This document shows, in pieces, positions 18,027 to 28,525 of a stretch of DNA of 64,000 bases. The notes beneath the pieces are model-generated. The model was not told where the DNA came from, made no database searches, and saw only the letters and a list, made by a program, of their open reading frames with translations. A program made the position numbers and the translations under genes. Location: assembly GCF_025860405.1 (NCBI RefSeq), contig NZ_CP063785.1, positions 1,736,001 to 1,800,000 on the forward strand. Direction: 5' to 3'. How positions within the stretch are numbered: position 1 is the first letter of the stretch; each line of letters begins with the position of its first letter. Source of the stretch: Tolypothrix sp. PCC 7712. GTDB lineage: Bacteria > Cyanobacteriota > Cyanobacteriia > Cyanobacteriales > Nostocaceae.

Positions 18027-18172
18027 TGAAGAAATTAACAGTTCGATGCTCTAATGAAGAGTATGAAACGCTTTTGAAATACTGCGAAGAAACAGATCGC
18101 ACTCAAAATGACGTACTTAGAGAGATGATCCGGAAGTTGAAGAAAAGCCGTGCTAGAAGCACGGGGCTTTAG
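18026..18172 (+). CDS. small ribbon-helix-helix protein next to TnpB
   Basis: A 48-residue ORF starting MKKLTVRCSNEEYETLLKYC and continuing with ETDRTQNDVLREMIRKLKK. An N-terminal beta strand of alternating residues (KLTVRCS) followed by two helices fits the CopG/Arc ribbon-helix-helix fold. The last residues (SRARSTGL) and the TAG stop are encoded inside the left-end hairpin of the element, so this gene belongs to the element and not to its host site. It is divergent from tnpB and likely regulates it or itself; this is inferred from position and the GACGGCA repeats. Confidence 0.65.
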   Translation: MKKLTVRCSNEEYETLLKYCEETDRTQNDVLREMIRKLKKSRARSTGL

Positions 18173-18175
18173 ACC

Positions 18176-18632
18176 CAATTTTTTGGTAAATAGGATAGTA
18201 AAATCAAGCCTAAATAATCACACTTAATCGTTACTTATATCAAAAAATACAATATACAGGCGATCGCCAACTTGGGAGAATGTCTAAGTTCGCACTCATG
18301 AACCAAATATTCAACCTTTGATGCGTCTTACACTTACTCATTATTTTGATATTCATGTTTCTAATTGTCATATAACAGCATAATCACTTACGTAATTTCA
18401 ATGGCATAATCATTAGCTAATTATAGATAAAATCAAGGTTTTATGCGCTTAGTAAAGCTTTTATTCTTACTAGTATTTGCATAAAAATGTCATAAAATAT
18501 ACTTTAGGGCTATTCTGATTTACTTATAGCAGTGCTAGGTTAATGAACGTAGGAGAAAAAACAGTTGCAGACAATAAATAGCCGAATTTTCTTTCTACAT
18601 GACTAGACTTTTATTTAGCCCCTGGTATCGAT
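18176..18632. other. AT-rich intergenic region, no gene seen
   Basis: About 450 bases between the IS element and the PEP-CTERM gene. One HIP1 site (near 18260). No open frame of note and no strong hairpin. The PEP-CTERM promoter presumably lies near 18500-18600 but is not identifiable. Confidence 0.45.
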
Positions 18633-19313
18633 ATGAAATTTATTCCTGCTGGTCTTCAGAAGCTATCAATTGCTAGCGTTGTTTTTTGTTCAGTTTTGAG
18701 TGTTAGCCAAGTTAAGCCTGCTACCGCTAGCAATTTGGTGGTTAATGGTAGCTTTGAACAAACCTTACTGACTGGTGGTACAGACATCAACGACGGTGGC
18801 TGGAAAACATACGACGAGATTTTAGGTTGGAAAGCTACTGAAGGTGGCAAAATTGAAATTCAAAGGGGAGCAGCAGGAACAGCTCAAGATGGGAAACAAC
18901 TGACAGAATTGGATAGCCATTACTATACAAATCAGGACAAAATTGGCATTTTTCAGGATATTGCTACCGAAATTGGTAGTAAATATCGCCTATCATTTTT
19001 CTATTCACCGCGCCCTAATACAGAAGCAACGGAAAATAACTTTACTGTTCTGTTTGGTAACGTACTCAACCAGACTATTTCCGGTGGTAAAGGTGGTACG
19101 CAAACACAATGGTTGGAGTATACGGCTGATATTGTTGCCAATAGTAATTTGTCTCGCTTGCTATTTAACTATGATGTCAAGAATGATTCTCTCGATACCT
19201 ACGGTTCTTACATCGATAATGTTCGCTTAGAAAAAATTCCAGAACCAGGGACACTATTAGGTATTGCACTGGTTGGTTTAGCTTTAGCCTACAACAGAAA
19301 GTTTGCTGCTTAG
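18633..19313 (+). CDS. PEP-CTERM sorting-domain exported protein
   Basis: A 226-residue secreted protein. Residues 1-33 form a signal peptide (LSIASVVFCSVLSVSQVKPA, then TAS). The body reads NLVVNGSFEQ, WKTYDEILGWKA, EIQRG, KQLTELDSH, IFQDIATEIGSKYRLSFFY, the pattern of a DUF642/galactose-binding-like beta sandwich. The C-terminus IPEPGTLLGIALVGLALAY plus NRKFAA is a PEP-CTERM anchor, expected to be processed by an exosortase-type system. It may coat the cell surface or enter the extracellular matrix. It is followed by a terminator at 19526-19567. Confidence 0.88.
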   Translation: MKFIPAGLQKLSIASVVFCSVLSVSQVKPATASNLVVNGSFEQTLLTGGTDINDGGWKTYDEILGWKATEGGKIEIQRGAAGTAQDGKQLTELDSHYYTNQDKIGIFQDIATEIGSKYRLSFFYSPRPNTEATENNFTVLFGNVLNQTISGGKGGTQTQWLEYTADIVANSNLSRLLFNYDVKNDSLDTYGSYIDNVRLEKIPEPGTLLGIALVGLALAYNRKFAA

Positions 19314-19525
19314 TTCTGTTTAAGCACTCTTGCTAGATGAAAATTTAAAACCCTAATTTTTCCAGACTTTTATTAATTGTACGTGAGTTCGATAAATAAT
19401 ACCAAATCTGGCTTCTTTACCCCTTTATCTTCTTACTCGTCTTTTCTTTGCGTTCTTTGTGTCTTTGCGGTTCGATAAAAAAGGGTTATTGAAGCGGATT
19501 TGGGAATCAGATATGACCTCTGTAG

Positions 19526-19567
19526 TAAGCCTCTTTCCTGGTAGGAGAGAGGCTTAAAGATTTTTTT
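19526..19567 (+). terminator. hairpin terminator after the PEP-CTERM gene
   Basis: TAAGCCTCTTTCCT pairs with AGGAGAGAGGCTTA (19526-19556; stem of nine plus four pairs), followed by AAGATTTTTTT. It ends about 40 bases before the convergent amidase stop. Confidence 0.8.
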
Positions 19568-19606
19568 GAATCAAATCAGAACTACGAACCTAAAATAACC
19601 CTAAGT

Positions 19607-21361
19607 CTACTGCGCTTTCTTAAACCACTCCACAATCCCATCCGCTAGCACTTTCGCCATTTTCTTCTGTTGTTCTGGGTTCACTACCTGCTCAAATTCC
19701 TCAGGATTACTCATAAAACCTAACTCCAGCAAAACCGATGGTGCAGCAGTGGGACGTGTGAGCGCCAAATTATTCCAAAACACCCCATAGGAAGGTTTGC
19801 CAAGATTTTTGACTACATAGTTATGCAAAAATAATGCTAAACTATGCGATTGGGTGTTATACCAAAAAGTGCCAAATCCCTGAGTCTTTTCGGCATCACC
19901 ATCATCGGGTAGCGAGTTGTGATGAATGGAAAGAGCGATCGCAGGTTCTTCTTTACTAATAATTACCTGCCGTTCTCCTAAAGATACATCGCGATCATCT
20001 TCTCTGGTTAGTACTACAGTTGCCCCACGCTTCACCAACTCGTCGCGCAGCAGCTTGGATACTACCAAATTGACATCTTTTTCTAAATAGCCAGTTGGGC
20101 CACTGGCACCTGATTCTTTACCCCCATGTCCGGGATCTAGTAAAATCCTGATACCGGATAAGGGTTTGCGTGTTTTGTCTTTAATTATAGGCGGATGACG
20201 CAAAGTCAAAATCAAGCTTGTACCTTCATATCTCAGATGATATCCCCACTGTTGAGATTTTTTGAGATTAAAGGTGTATTGTGCCTGTCCGGAAGCCACC
20301 TGTCGCCAATCTAGGCGAGAAATGAGGGGATTATCATCCGTGCGAACAATATCTGTTTGGGCGGTTGTATTGTAAAGAGTGAGGGCAAAAGAGCGATCGC
20401 TTTGTTGTACACTCACAGGAACGGGAACTTCTAGCGGAAACACAATCTCTGTGGCGCTGGGAAGTTTTCGATAACCTACACTCCGAATAATAGTGTGTGG
20501 TGAAATAGCACCTGGTAAAACTTGGGTTTCTTTAGCATTAATCCAAGCACCATAATCTAGACGTAACCATTCACCTTCCTTCCCTGTGACTGCGGCTTGT
20601 GTTCCTTTTGGTAGTGGTGTGAGTCTAGAATAGTCAGTACTAGGGCCAGTGCGAGCTACGCCTGAGTCTGCTGTTACTTGAATCACTGGCAATTGTGTGG
20701 GTGCAAGAATTTGAATTTTGCCAGTACCTAACTGAGTTATAGTTTTACCATCCAACGCCAGCTGAAACTCAGGTGTTCCCAAATCAGCTGCAGCTACCAT
20801 TGTTGTGCAACCTTGGTAGTTTCCTACGGTAGACTTAATAGCAGGTTGATTTCGCCCTGTTAAGGCAGCCAAATTACTTGGGAGTTGTGCCTTACTAGGT
20901 TGGGGTGCAAGGGCAATAGTTTGATTAGCCAAGTTGACAGTAACACTGGCGTTTGAAGGTGCGGTAGCACTAAAACAAATCAATTCTCCTGGTAGTCTGG
21001 CAATGTCGGCTGCTGGAGTAAGAGAATCTTTGGCAAAGGCTAAACCTTGTGGTAGAACAGGCTGAGTACTAAGCCTTGTCACCTTAATCTGAAGTTCTTG
21101 ATTTTGGTGACGCACAGTAAACAGGTTATCTCCCAATTGTAAGGGGAGACTGGGAGCAAAATGGCCTGCTTTGCTGCGGGTAACTGCCTTACCATTAATC
21201 AAAACCTGACTATTTGATGGTGCAGTACCCAGAAAAAATATTTTTTCTGCACTGGTTTGGTAGTTTGTCTGAGGAAAAACTACTAAGAGAGATGAGTTTG
21301 CCAAGGCTATTGAGGAGGTGACAAGAAAGCTAAATATTACTAGTAGTACAAGTTTTTTCAC
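19607..21361 (-). CDS. amiC: N-acetylmuramoyl-L-alanine amidase (AmiC type) with SH3b domain
   Basis: Periplasmic zinc amidase that cuts the peptide from muramic acid in peptidoglycan; in filamentous cyanobacteria such enzymes also shape septal junctions. From the GTG at 21361 the protein (584 residues) begins MKKLVLLVIFSFLVTSSIAL, a clean signal peptide; the longer TTG start at 21403 would spoil it. The middle has an SH3b domain (VTADSGVARTGPSTDYSRL to GEWLRLDYGAWI) and AMIN-like strands (RSVGYRKLPSATEIVFPLEV). The C-terminal Amidase_3 domain shows ILLDPGHGGKESG, EKDVNLVVSKLL, IALSIHHNS and SVLLELGFMSNPEE, supplying the His/Glu zinc ligands. Confidence 0.92.
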   Translation of the reverse strand: MKKLVLLVIFSFLVTSSIALANSSLLVVFPQTNYQTSAEKIFFLGTAPSNSQVLINGKAVTRSKAGHFAPSLPLQLGDNLFTVRHQNQELQIKVTRLSTQPVLPQGLAFAKDSLTPAADIARLPGELICFSATAPSNASVTVNLANQTIALAPQPSKAQLPSNLAALTGRNQPAIKSTVGNYQGCTTMVAAADLGTPEFQLALDGKTITQLGTGKIQILAPTQLPVIQVTADSGVARTGPSTDYSRLTPLPKGTQAAVTGKEGEWLRLDYGAWINAKETQVLPGAISPHTIIRSVGYRKLPSATEIVFPLEVPVPVSVQQSDRSFALTLYNTTAQTDIVRTDDNPLISRLDWRQVASGQAQYTFNLKKSQQWGYHLRYEGTSLILTLRHPPIIKDKTRKPLSGIRILLDPGHGGKESGASGPTGYLEKDVNLVVSKLLRDELVKRGATVVLTREDDRDVSLGERQVIISKEEPAIALSIHHNSLPDDGDAEKTQGFGTFWYNTQSHSLALFLHNYVVKNLGKPSYGVFWNNLALTRPTAAPSVLLELGFMSNPEEFEQVVNPEQQKKMAKVLADGIVEWFKKAQ

Positions 21362-21541
21362 AGCGAGAACACAGAAGATTTCACGATAGTGACTGTGGCA
21401 CAATGACCAAGAAAGGATGAAGGTTTAAAGACTAAAGGATGAAGGTTAAAGGGTATTAGCCCTTGGTTTACCCAAGATCAGCTGAAATTTCATACTTCAC
21501 ACTTTACACTTCATACTTCAGATGACGGGATGTATTTTTAG

Positions 21542-23188
<1,647 letters not shown>

Positions 23189-23452
23189 TTCCCCCACACG
23201 CAAGTCAAAACTTAAACAGCTAATGGTGTAGACTGTTCTCTATTTTGTCAGCACGAAAAGTCTACTCTAGCCTTCTTGCCCAGAGCGATCGCTATACTCG
23301 CAAAAAATAGCATCTTTATTTCCCCAGGGCATTACTGGTGTAAGCTAGCAACAGTAATTTAAAATTCAGAATTATAGAGTAGCTTCTTTGCGATTTGAAT
23401 TGTAAATTTTTGTGAAGTAGCAGCGACATCACTGGGGACATGAGGAGATTTT

Positions 23453-23875
23453 GTGGTGTACTGGGTGAAAATCATTTACGAGAGGAAACAATACGTAGTC
23501 AATTTCGACCGTATTAACGCGTTTTGTTATGAACAAAATGGTAGGGTGACCTTTTGGTTACCCGATTGTGCAATTCCGATTGTAATTAACCCACAAAATA
23601 ACCATCAAGACTATCAAAAGATTTTGACTTATATAGAACGTGTGACAGGAGTCGAACTAGAAGATGCTTATTGGGTGAAAATTCTGTATGAAAATAACGA
23701 ATATGTAATTAACCTCAATTGCATCAGTTCTTTTTGCCAAGAAGCCAACGGCAGGATAACTTTTTGGTTGCCTGATGGGACTATTCCCATCATCATTAAT
23801 CCAGTGAGTAATCCAGAGTCCTATCAAAAAGTATTGCAATACGTTCAGAAAGCAACAGGATATTCTTTATCTTAG
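23453..23875 (+). CDS. small protein made of two tandem ~64-residue repeats, unknown
   Basis: 140 residues made almost wholly of one duplicated unit: residues 3-66 and 73-136, 37 of 64 positions identical by hand alignment. Each unit reads YWVKIxYE..., then NGRxTFWLPD, IPIxINP and a helical YQKxLxYxxxxTG. The conserved tryptophans and alternating hydrophobics suggest a small beta sheet plus a helix. No signal peptide. The start is GTG, preceded by GAGGAG at five bases. I recognise no family. It stands alone between pyrG and a convergent ROK gene. Confidence 0.7.
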   Translation: MVYWVKIIYERKQYVVNFDRINAFCYEQNGRVTFWLPDCAIPIVINPQNNHQDYQKILTYIERVTGVELEDAYWVKILYENNEYVINLNCISSFCQEANGRITFWLPDGTIPIIINPVSNPESYQKVLQYVQKATGYSLS

Positions 23876-24022
23876 AAAATGTGTTAAAAATTCGTCATAA
23901 AATTTAAATTTAGCAATTTTCACCTTACCAAATACTTGCCAAATTCAAGGTAAAAGGGAAATAGAAAACCTTTACTATTAATCTTTCCTCTATAACCAAA
24001 CCATATTGTTAGTTAAAGGCTA

Positions 24023-24044
24023 GGGGCAAGGCACTGCCTTGCCC
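24023..24044. repeat. GGGCAAGGCACTGCCTTGCCC palindrome
   Basis: A near-perfect palindrome of about 22 bases between two convergent genes. It could act as a bidirectional terminator, but no T-run follows and the word resembles a dispersed repeat. Confidence 0.5.
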
Positions 24045-24146
24045 TGATGAATAATTTTATATATCGTTAATACTTTTAAATTGGTAAAAGTTGTAGCAAA
24101 ATCGCATCTTTTTACCTACTTTGTGGAGCGTTGTAAAAACGATAAT

Positions 24147-25043
24147 TCACAACCCTAATAATTGCTGCCATGCCAACTTTGCAGCACCTACTATTCCCGC
24201 AGTATTGCCTAATTCTGCTGACAAAATTTGTAAATCTACACGGGATGTAGGCATAACTCGCTGCTCAATTTCAGCTTTCATTGCAGGCAAAAAAAACTGG
24301 AAACAGGCACTAATACCACCACCAATCACAATCGCTTCTGGTGTTAAGACGTAAATTAAACTCGTCAAACCAATACCTAAATCTCTACCATATTCCTGCC
24401 AAAAGTTTAAAGCTTCTGCATCTGCAGCATGAGCCAAAGTACTTAGTTCATGAGGTTCTTTACCACTACGGCGACGAATCGCTGTAATTGAAGTGTATTG
24501 TTCCAAAGAACCGCGATTACCACTATTACAAATAGGGCCATGTGGGTTAAAGCTAATTAATCCTAATTCGCCGCCTGCACCTTGATGCCCAATAAATAAT
24601 TTGCCATCTAAGATAATGGCACCGCCTACACCAGTGCCCAAGGTCAGCATAATGAAATTTTGAAAATAGCGACCAGCGCCCAACCAAGATTCGCCCAAAC
24701 CTGCACAGTTAGCATCATTACCCACAATCGTCGGCTTACCCGTTTTCGCTTCTAACCAATCGGCCAAAGGAACATCTCGCCATCCTGTCAAGTTGATGGC
24801 AATTTTTGCAATCCGTCCCTTCGCATCAGCCGGGCCAGGAGTACCAACACCAATAGCTATAGTTTGATTATCTGGATCAATTTGGGCGATCGCATCCACC
24901 ATCACCGCCACCACAGCCTCGGGTGTGGATGGTTGGGGAGTTGCTACTGTCAAAGATTGCAGACAATTGCCATCTCGATCAAATCGCCCCAGCTTAATCG
25001 CTGTTCCCCCCAAATCAATACCAATTACTTGAGAATTTACCAC
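24147..25043 (-). CDS. ROK-family sugar kinase (glucokinase-like)
   Basis: ATP-dependent hexose kinase of the ROK family, probably phosphorylating glucose. The 298-residue protein has the phosphate-binding loop IGIDLGGTAIKLGRFD at the N-terminus, the catalytic GNDANCAGLGE, LGTGVGGAIILDG and VIGGGIS. The zinc-binding motif usual in ROK proteins (CxCGxxGCxE) is degenerate: GPICNSGNRGSLEQY keeps one Cys only. No DNA-binding domain, so it is a kinase and not a NagC-type repressor. Start ATG at 25043. Confidence 0.88.
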   Translation of the reverse strand: MVNSQVIGIDLGGTAIKLGRFDRDGNCLQSLTVATPQPSTPEAVVAVMVDAIAQIDPDNQTIAIGVGTPGPADAKGRIAKIAINLTGWRDVPLADWLEAKTGKPTIVGNDANCAGLGESWLGAGRYFQNFIMLTLGTGVGGAIILDGKLFIGHQGAGGELGLISFNPHGPICNSGNRGSLEQYTSITAIRRRSGKEPHELSTLAHAADAEALNFWQEYGRDLGIGLTSLIYVLTPEAIVIGGGISACFQFFLPAMKAEIEQRVMPTSRVDLQILSAELGNTAGIVGAAKLAWQQLLGL

Positions 25044-25097
25044 TTTAATAAATATTTACCAACAAGCGCCAAGCTAGGGACTGGGGACTGGGGACTA

Positions 25098-25140
25098 AGA
25101 ATTTTGGATTTTAGATTTTGGATTTTGGATTTTGGATTCT
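25098..25140. repeat. short tandem repeat, heptamer TTTTGGA
   Basis: About five near-perfect copies of the heptamer GGATTTT/TTTTGGA (one unit TTTTAGA). The same heptamer occurs at 4768-4787. This is a typical cyanobacterial short tandemly repeated element. Confidence 0.75.
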
Positions 25141-25219
25141 AATATAAACTCCAAAATTGTTTCCAATGCCCAATTCCCCATGCCCCATGCCCAATTCCCA
25201 ATTACTTGTAAAAAGCATA

Positions 25220-25423
25220 TTAGCTTTTTTGCGTTTTGGTACTAAAAAATTCCCAGTCCTCAGTTTTATTAGCTGCAAATTGTAAATTCGTCACATTCGC
25301 CACCCGCGCATTTGATTCAGCCTGCCAAGCGGTAACTGGTGTTCCCCGTAAAATCCCAGATAAAGCCACAGAAAGCATAAACCCACCAGTAGCTGCAGCA
25401 ATTAAAGTCAAGTTGTCTTTCAC
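25220..25423 (-). CDS. small single-pass membrane protein, unknown
   Basis: A 67-residue protein from the GTG at 25423, which sits at proper distance behind GGAG; an in-frame TTG at 25435 would add four residues. It has one hydrophobic segment (LTLIAAATGGFMLSVALSG), then a polar tail ARVANVTNLQFAANKTEDW. Composition is protein-like and the ribosome site is good, but I recognise no family. It lies 130 bases after the divergent-looking tandem repeat block and 160 bases downstream of the ABC permease gene on the same strand. Confidence 0.55.
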   Translation of the reverse strand: MKDNLTLIAAATGGFMLSVALSGILRGTPVTAWQAESNARVANVTNLQFAANKTEDWEFFSTKTQKS

Positions 25424-25582
25424 ACAAATCTCCAAAAAGATGAATGATTAAGGATAAAGAATAAAGTAAAAAATTAGGACACGCCCATTATTAAAAAAGA
25501 TAGGTTTTTCTTTGATGAGTTCCTCACCCCTCTATAGGCGGCTGAATTTTATACTTTATACTTCTTACTTCAGTTGAGTGAA

Positions 25583-26479
25583 CTATTTCCGAATACTATT
25601 TTGTCGTCGTAAACGGGGATTGACAAATTCATTTAAACCCTCACCAAGTAGTGATAACCCTACCACCATTAATGTCATCGCTAAACCAGGAAAAAGCGTA
25701 GTCCACCAAATGCCAGTAGGTAGGGCTTCTAAAGCTTGTTTTAAATCATGTCCCCATTCTGGAACTTCTTCTGGCAATCCTAAACCCAAAAACCCCAACC
25801 CGCCTAACACTAAAATCGCATCGGCAGCATTGAGGGTGAATAATACAGGTACGCTTTGAATAACGTTAAAAAATAAATACCGAGACAGCACTATCCATGT
25901 AGAAGCACCCATTGCTTGAGCCGCTTCAATGAACACTTCAGTTTTAACGCTCACAGTGTGGTTGCGAACAACTCGGTAATATTGAGGAATGTAAGCAATG
26001 CTAATCGCGATCGCGGCATTTAATATTCCTCGCCCAACCACAAATGCTAGCGTTACGGATAGTAGTAGCCCAGGCAAGGTATAAATACTATCCATTAAAA
26101 ATAGCAGTACTTTATCCAATTTACCGCCCAGATAGCCGCTAACCATACCTAATGGCACGCCAATGACCATACTCAACGCTGTTGCTAAAATTACCACCTG
26201 CAAAGCAGCTTGAGCGCCAAATAGCGTCCGGGAGAACACATCATGCCCTAGGCGGCTAGTACCAAACCAATATTTAGCTGATGGTGGATCGTGAATCGGG
26301 TTAGATAAAAAATCTTTGGGGTTTTGCAGCCATCCCCAAGCTTGAAATACCGGAGCGAAAAATGCCAACAAGAGAAACAGCAGGGTGATGGCTAACCCAA
26401 TCAACATGAATCGCTGAGAAAGATTCGGATTTTTCGGAAAACGTAAAAAAGACGGCAGCTGCCGTTTTGTCATGGCCAT
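25583..26479 (-). CDS. ABC transporter permease, OppC/DppC type
   Basis: Inner-membrane permease of a peptide/nickel-class ABC importer. The 298-residue protein has an N-terminal OppC-type segment with one membrane helix (FMLIGLAITLLFLLLAFFAP), the typical YWFGTSRLGHDVFSRTLFGA, five further helices, and the EAA loop FIEAAQAMGASTWIVLSRYLFFN. The partner permease, ATPases and binding protein are not in the window, so the substrate cannot be inferred. Single gene here, 200 bases downstream of the NTRC gene on the same strand. Confidence 0.9.
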   Translation of the reverse strand: MAMTKRQLPSFLRFPKNPNLSQRFMLIGLAITLLFLLLAFFAPVFQAWGWLQNPKDFLSNPIHDPPSAKYWFGTSRLGHDVFSRTLFGAQAALQVVILATALSMVIGVPLGMVSGYLGGKLDKVLLFLMDSIYTLPGLLLSVTLAFVVGRGILNAAIAISIAYIPQYYRVVRNHTVSVKTEVFIEAAQAMGASTWIVLSRYLFFNVIQSVPVLFTLNAADAILVLGGLGFLGLGLPEEVPEWGHDLKQALEALPTGIWWTTLFPGLAMTLMVVGLSLLGEGLNEFVNPRLRRQNSIRK

Positions 26480-26542
26480 GAGCGATCGCCTGCATTGAGC
26501 AAGATACGCTGACCATTTTACATATCAGAGTAGGTATTGGGA

Positions 26543-26600
26543 ATTGGGGAACTCGGGGCCCCCTCTGGGGATAAGGGGTAATGGGAACTCGGGACTAGGG
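26543..26600. repeat. dispersed GC-rich repeat, copy 2 (inverted)
   Basis: Reads GGGGAACTCGGGGCCCCCTC then TGGGGATAAGGGGTAATGGG, the reverse complement of the blocks at 6281-6340 and 57264-57318. GGGACTGGGGA words continue to about 26605. Confidence 0.75.
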
Positions 26601-26697
26601 ACTGGGGATTTGGTGTTTGTTATTTCTTCCTTGTCCCCTTTCCTTCATCCGCCTCATCCCCCTCATTCCCAGTAAAGAATCCCCAATCCCCAGTCCC

Positions 26698-28071
26698 TCA
26701 CAAACTGTTCTCAATCAACTGGCGATATTCGCTCTTTTGCTTTACGCCTTTGACTTCCTTCAACAGTTCCTTATTCTTGAACAATTGAATTGTTGGTGTT
26801 CCTGTCACGCCAGCATTTTCAGCAATATCACGGTCTTTATCGATGTCAATTTCGACAAAGTGAATTTTGCCGTCAAATTCATCGACTACCTTATTTAATA
26901 TTGGTTTGAGGGTATGACAAGGGCCACAGCCTGGAGAAACGTATTTTACCAAAAGTAAGCGATCGCTATCGTGGAATAATTTCCGCAAAGCATAACCACC
27001 TTCATGACGGGTTGCATTTAAATTAAATTCAGCCTGTTGTTCAGCTTCAGTTTTGTGGGCTGCTGGCTGATATTCCAATTCATTAACTGGTGTTTCTGGC
27101 TGTTGATGGAATTCTTGAATCAAACCACTAGTAGATAACCAGCGTTCTGCCAACATTGCTGACATACAACCGCTACCAGCAGCCGTAATCGCTTGGCGAT
27201 ATTCATGATCTTGCACGTCGCCTGCGGCAAACACTCCTTCCACGCTGGTTTCTGGGGAACCCTGTTTAGTGACTATGTAACCCACCTCATCTAGTTCTAG
27301 TTGCCCTTTAAATAATGAGGTATTGGGATTGTGACCAATAGCGTAGAATAAACCCTTGGCGTGGATTGTGCTTTCTTCGCCAGTCTTAGTATTGCGAACT
27401 TTGACCCCATCCATGTGGCCGTTACCAAATATATCTACGGCCTCTGTGTTCCAATGTACATGGATTTTAGGGTTGCTCAAAATGCGGTCTTGCATGGCTT
27501 TAGAAGCCCGCATTTTATCAGAACGTACCAACAGATTCACTTTAGAACCGTATTTGGTTAAGTAAATAGACTCTTCCGCCGCCGAGTCACCAGCACCAAT
27601 CACAGCCAGTTCTGCGCCGTGGAAAATTGGTGTTGCACCATCGCAAATCGCACAAGCTGAAATCCCGCGACTCCAAAATTCATGTTCGCTGGGCAAACCC
27701 AACCGTTTTGCCGTTGCACCAGTAGCAATAATAATACTGTTGGTTTTAACTTCCCTGTCTTCAGAACGAACCGTAAAAGGACGCTGACTCAAGTCAACTG
27801 ATATTACATCCTCTGTATATAACTCAGCCCCCCAGCGTTCTGCTTGAGCTTTCATCCGATCCATCAGTTCCGGCCCAGTAATCCCTTGGGGAAATCCAGG
27901 AAAGTTCTCTACTTCCGTTGTTGTCATTAATTGCCCGCCAGGTAATCCCCCAGCCTGGAAACCTTCAAATACCACAGGCTTGAGGTTAGCGCGTCCTGCA
28001 TAGATAGCCGCTGTGTACCCGGCTGGCCCAGAACCGATGATTACTAAGTTTTCTACTGTCGGGTTAGTCAT
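26698..28071 (-). CDS. ntrC-type (NTRC): NADPH-dependent thioredoxin reductase with fused thioredoxin (NTRC)
   Basis: A 457-residue fusion of an FAD/NADPH thioredoxin reductase (residues 1-320) and a thioredoxin domain (from about 350), the chloroplast/cyanobacterial NTRC. It passes electrons from NADPH to 2-Cys peroxiredoxin and other targets. FAD motif [16 protein letters not shown] at 11-26, redox pair C140-A-I-C143, NADPH motif [12 protein letters not shown]-terminal FAD motif [20 protein letters not shown], and thioredoxin active site C382-G-P-C385. All redox cysteines are present. Not to be confused with the nitrogen regulator NtrC. Single gene. Confidence 0.95.
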   Translation of the reverse strand: MTNPTVENLVIIGSGPAGYTAAIYAGRANLKPVVFEGFQAGGLPGGQLMTTTEVENFPGFPQGITGPELMDRMKAQAERWGAELYTEDVISVDLSQRPFTVRSEDREVKTNSIIIATGATAKRLGLPSEHEFWSRGISACAICDGATPIFHGAELAVIGAGDSAAEESIYLTKYGSKVNLLVRSDKMRASKAMQDRILSNPKIHVHWNTEAVDIFGNGHMDGVKVRNTKTGEESTIHAKGLFYAIGHNPNTSLFKGQLELDEVGYIVTKQGSPETSVEGVFAAGDVQDHEYRQAITAAGSGCMSAMLAERWLSTSGLIQEFHQQPETPVNELEYQPAAHKTEAEQQAEFNLNATRHEGGYALRKLFHDSDRLLLVKYVSPGCGPCHTLKPILNKVVDEFDGKIHFVEIDIDKDRDIAENAGVTGTPTIQLFKNKELLKEVKGVKQKSEYRQLIENSL

Positions 28072-28525
28072 ACTATTTATACGAACTCATAACGACTACG
28101 TTTAATCTAGCATAACAAACTTCAATTGGCTACGCCAGAGGTGAAGCGATCGCAAATTGAAAAATAGGAGTATGTGGGCGCTTACAAGGGTAACAAGGAC
28201 TCTCGCAACTTTTTCTCGCGCTCATTGATTAATAACAGCCCTTACCAGTGAATTAGCGAAGTCCACTGGTGATGAGTGTAAAAGTGCTTTTTGTAAGCTA
28301 CCTTATTGTTTTTCAGTATTGACCGACCTAGAGGAATTTCTACTACATTTCGTTCTTCAGGCTGCTACATAGCTACAGTCAATTAGCAAATACATAAGTT
28401 GTTAAATATAGCACAAAAAATATAACTAGCTTACAATTGCACCTGTACACAGTTAATGCTACCAAACCTAGAATTTTATCTGAGTAGGGTTAACTATTAG
28501 AACTCCAAAATTAATAGTAGTGATT
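28072..28525. other. intergenic region between divergent NTRC and methyltransferase genes
   Basis: About 450 AT-rich bases that must hold both promoters. I see one HIP1-like site (near 28148), a weak TTACCAGTGAATTAGC/CCACTGGTGATGAG dyad near 28240-28275, and no open frame. Confidence 0.4.

Larger units (their letters stand above)
16826..18175 (-). mobile_element. IS200/IS605-type element carrying tnpB, without tnpA
   Basis: About 1350 bases in tnpB orientation (minus). The right end has the stem CCCC-GCC / GGC-GGGG (16836-16856) followed, on the minus strand, by GGGGAGTATGTCAA, the usual end of cyanobacterial members. The left end has an imperfect hairpin at 18144-18170 (AAAGCCCCGTGC... on the minus strand) with a two-base bulge, as expected for a subterminal hairpin recognised by a Y1 transposase. 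No target duplication and no terminal inverted repeats, as in this family. With TnpA missing, movement would need a transposase in trans. The left boundary is inferred to within a few bases. Confidence 0.75.

Noticed and set aside
26698..28071. Separate thioredoxin gene at the 3' end of the reductase
   Set aside because: The reading frame is continuous through the linker into CGPC, so it is the fused NTRC form.
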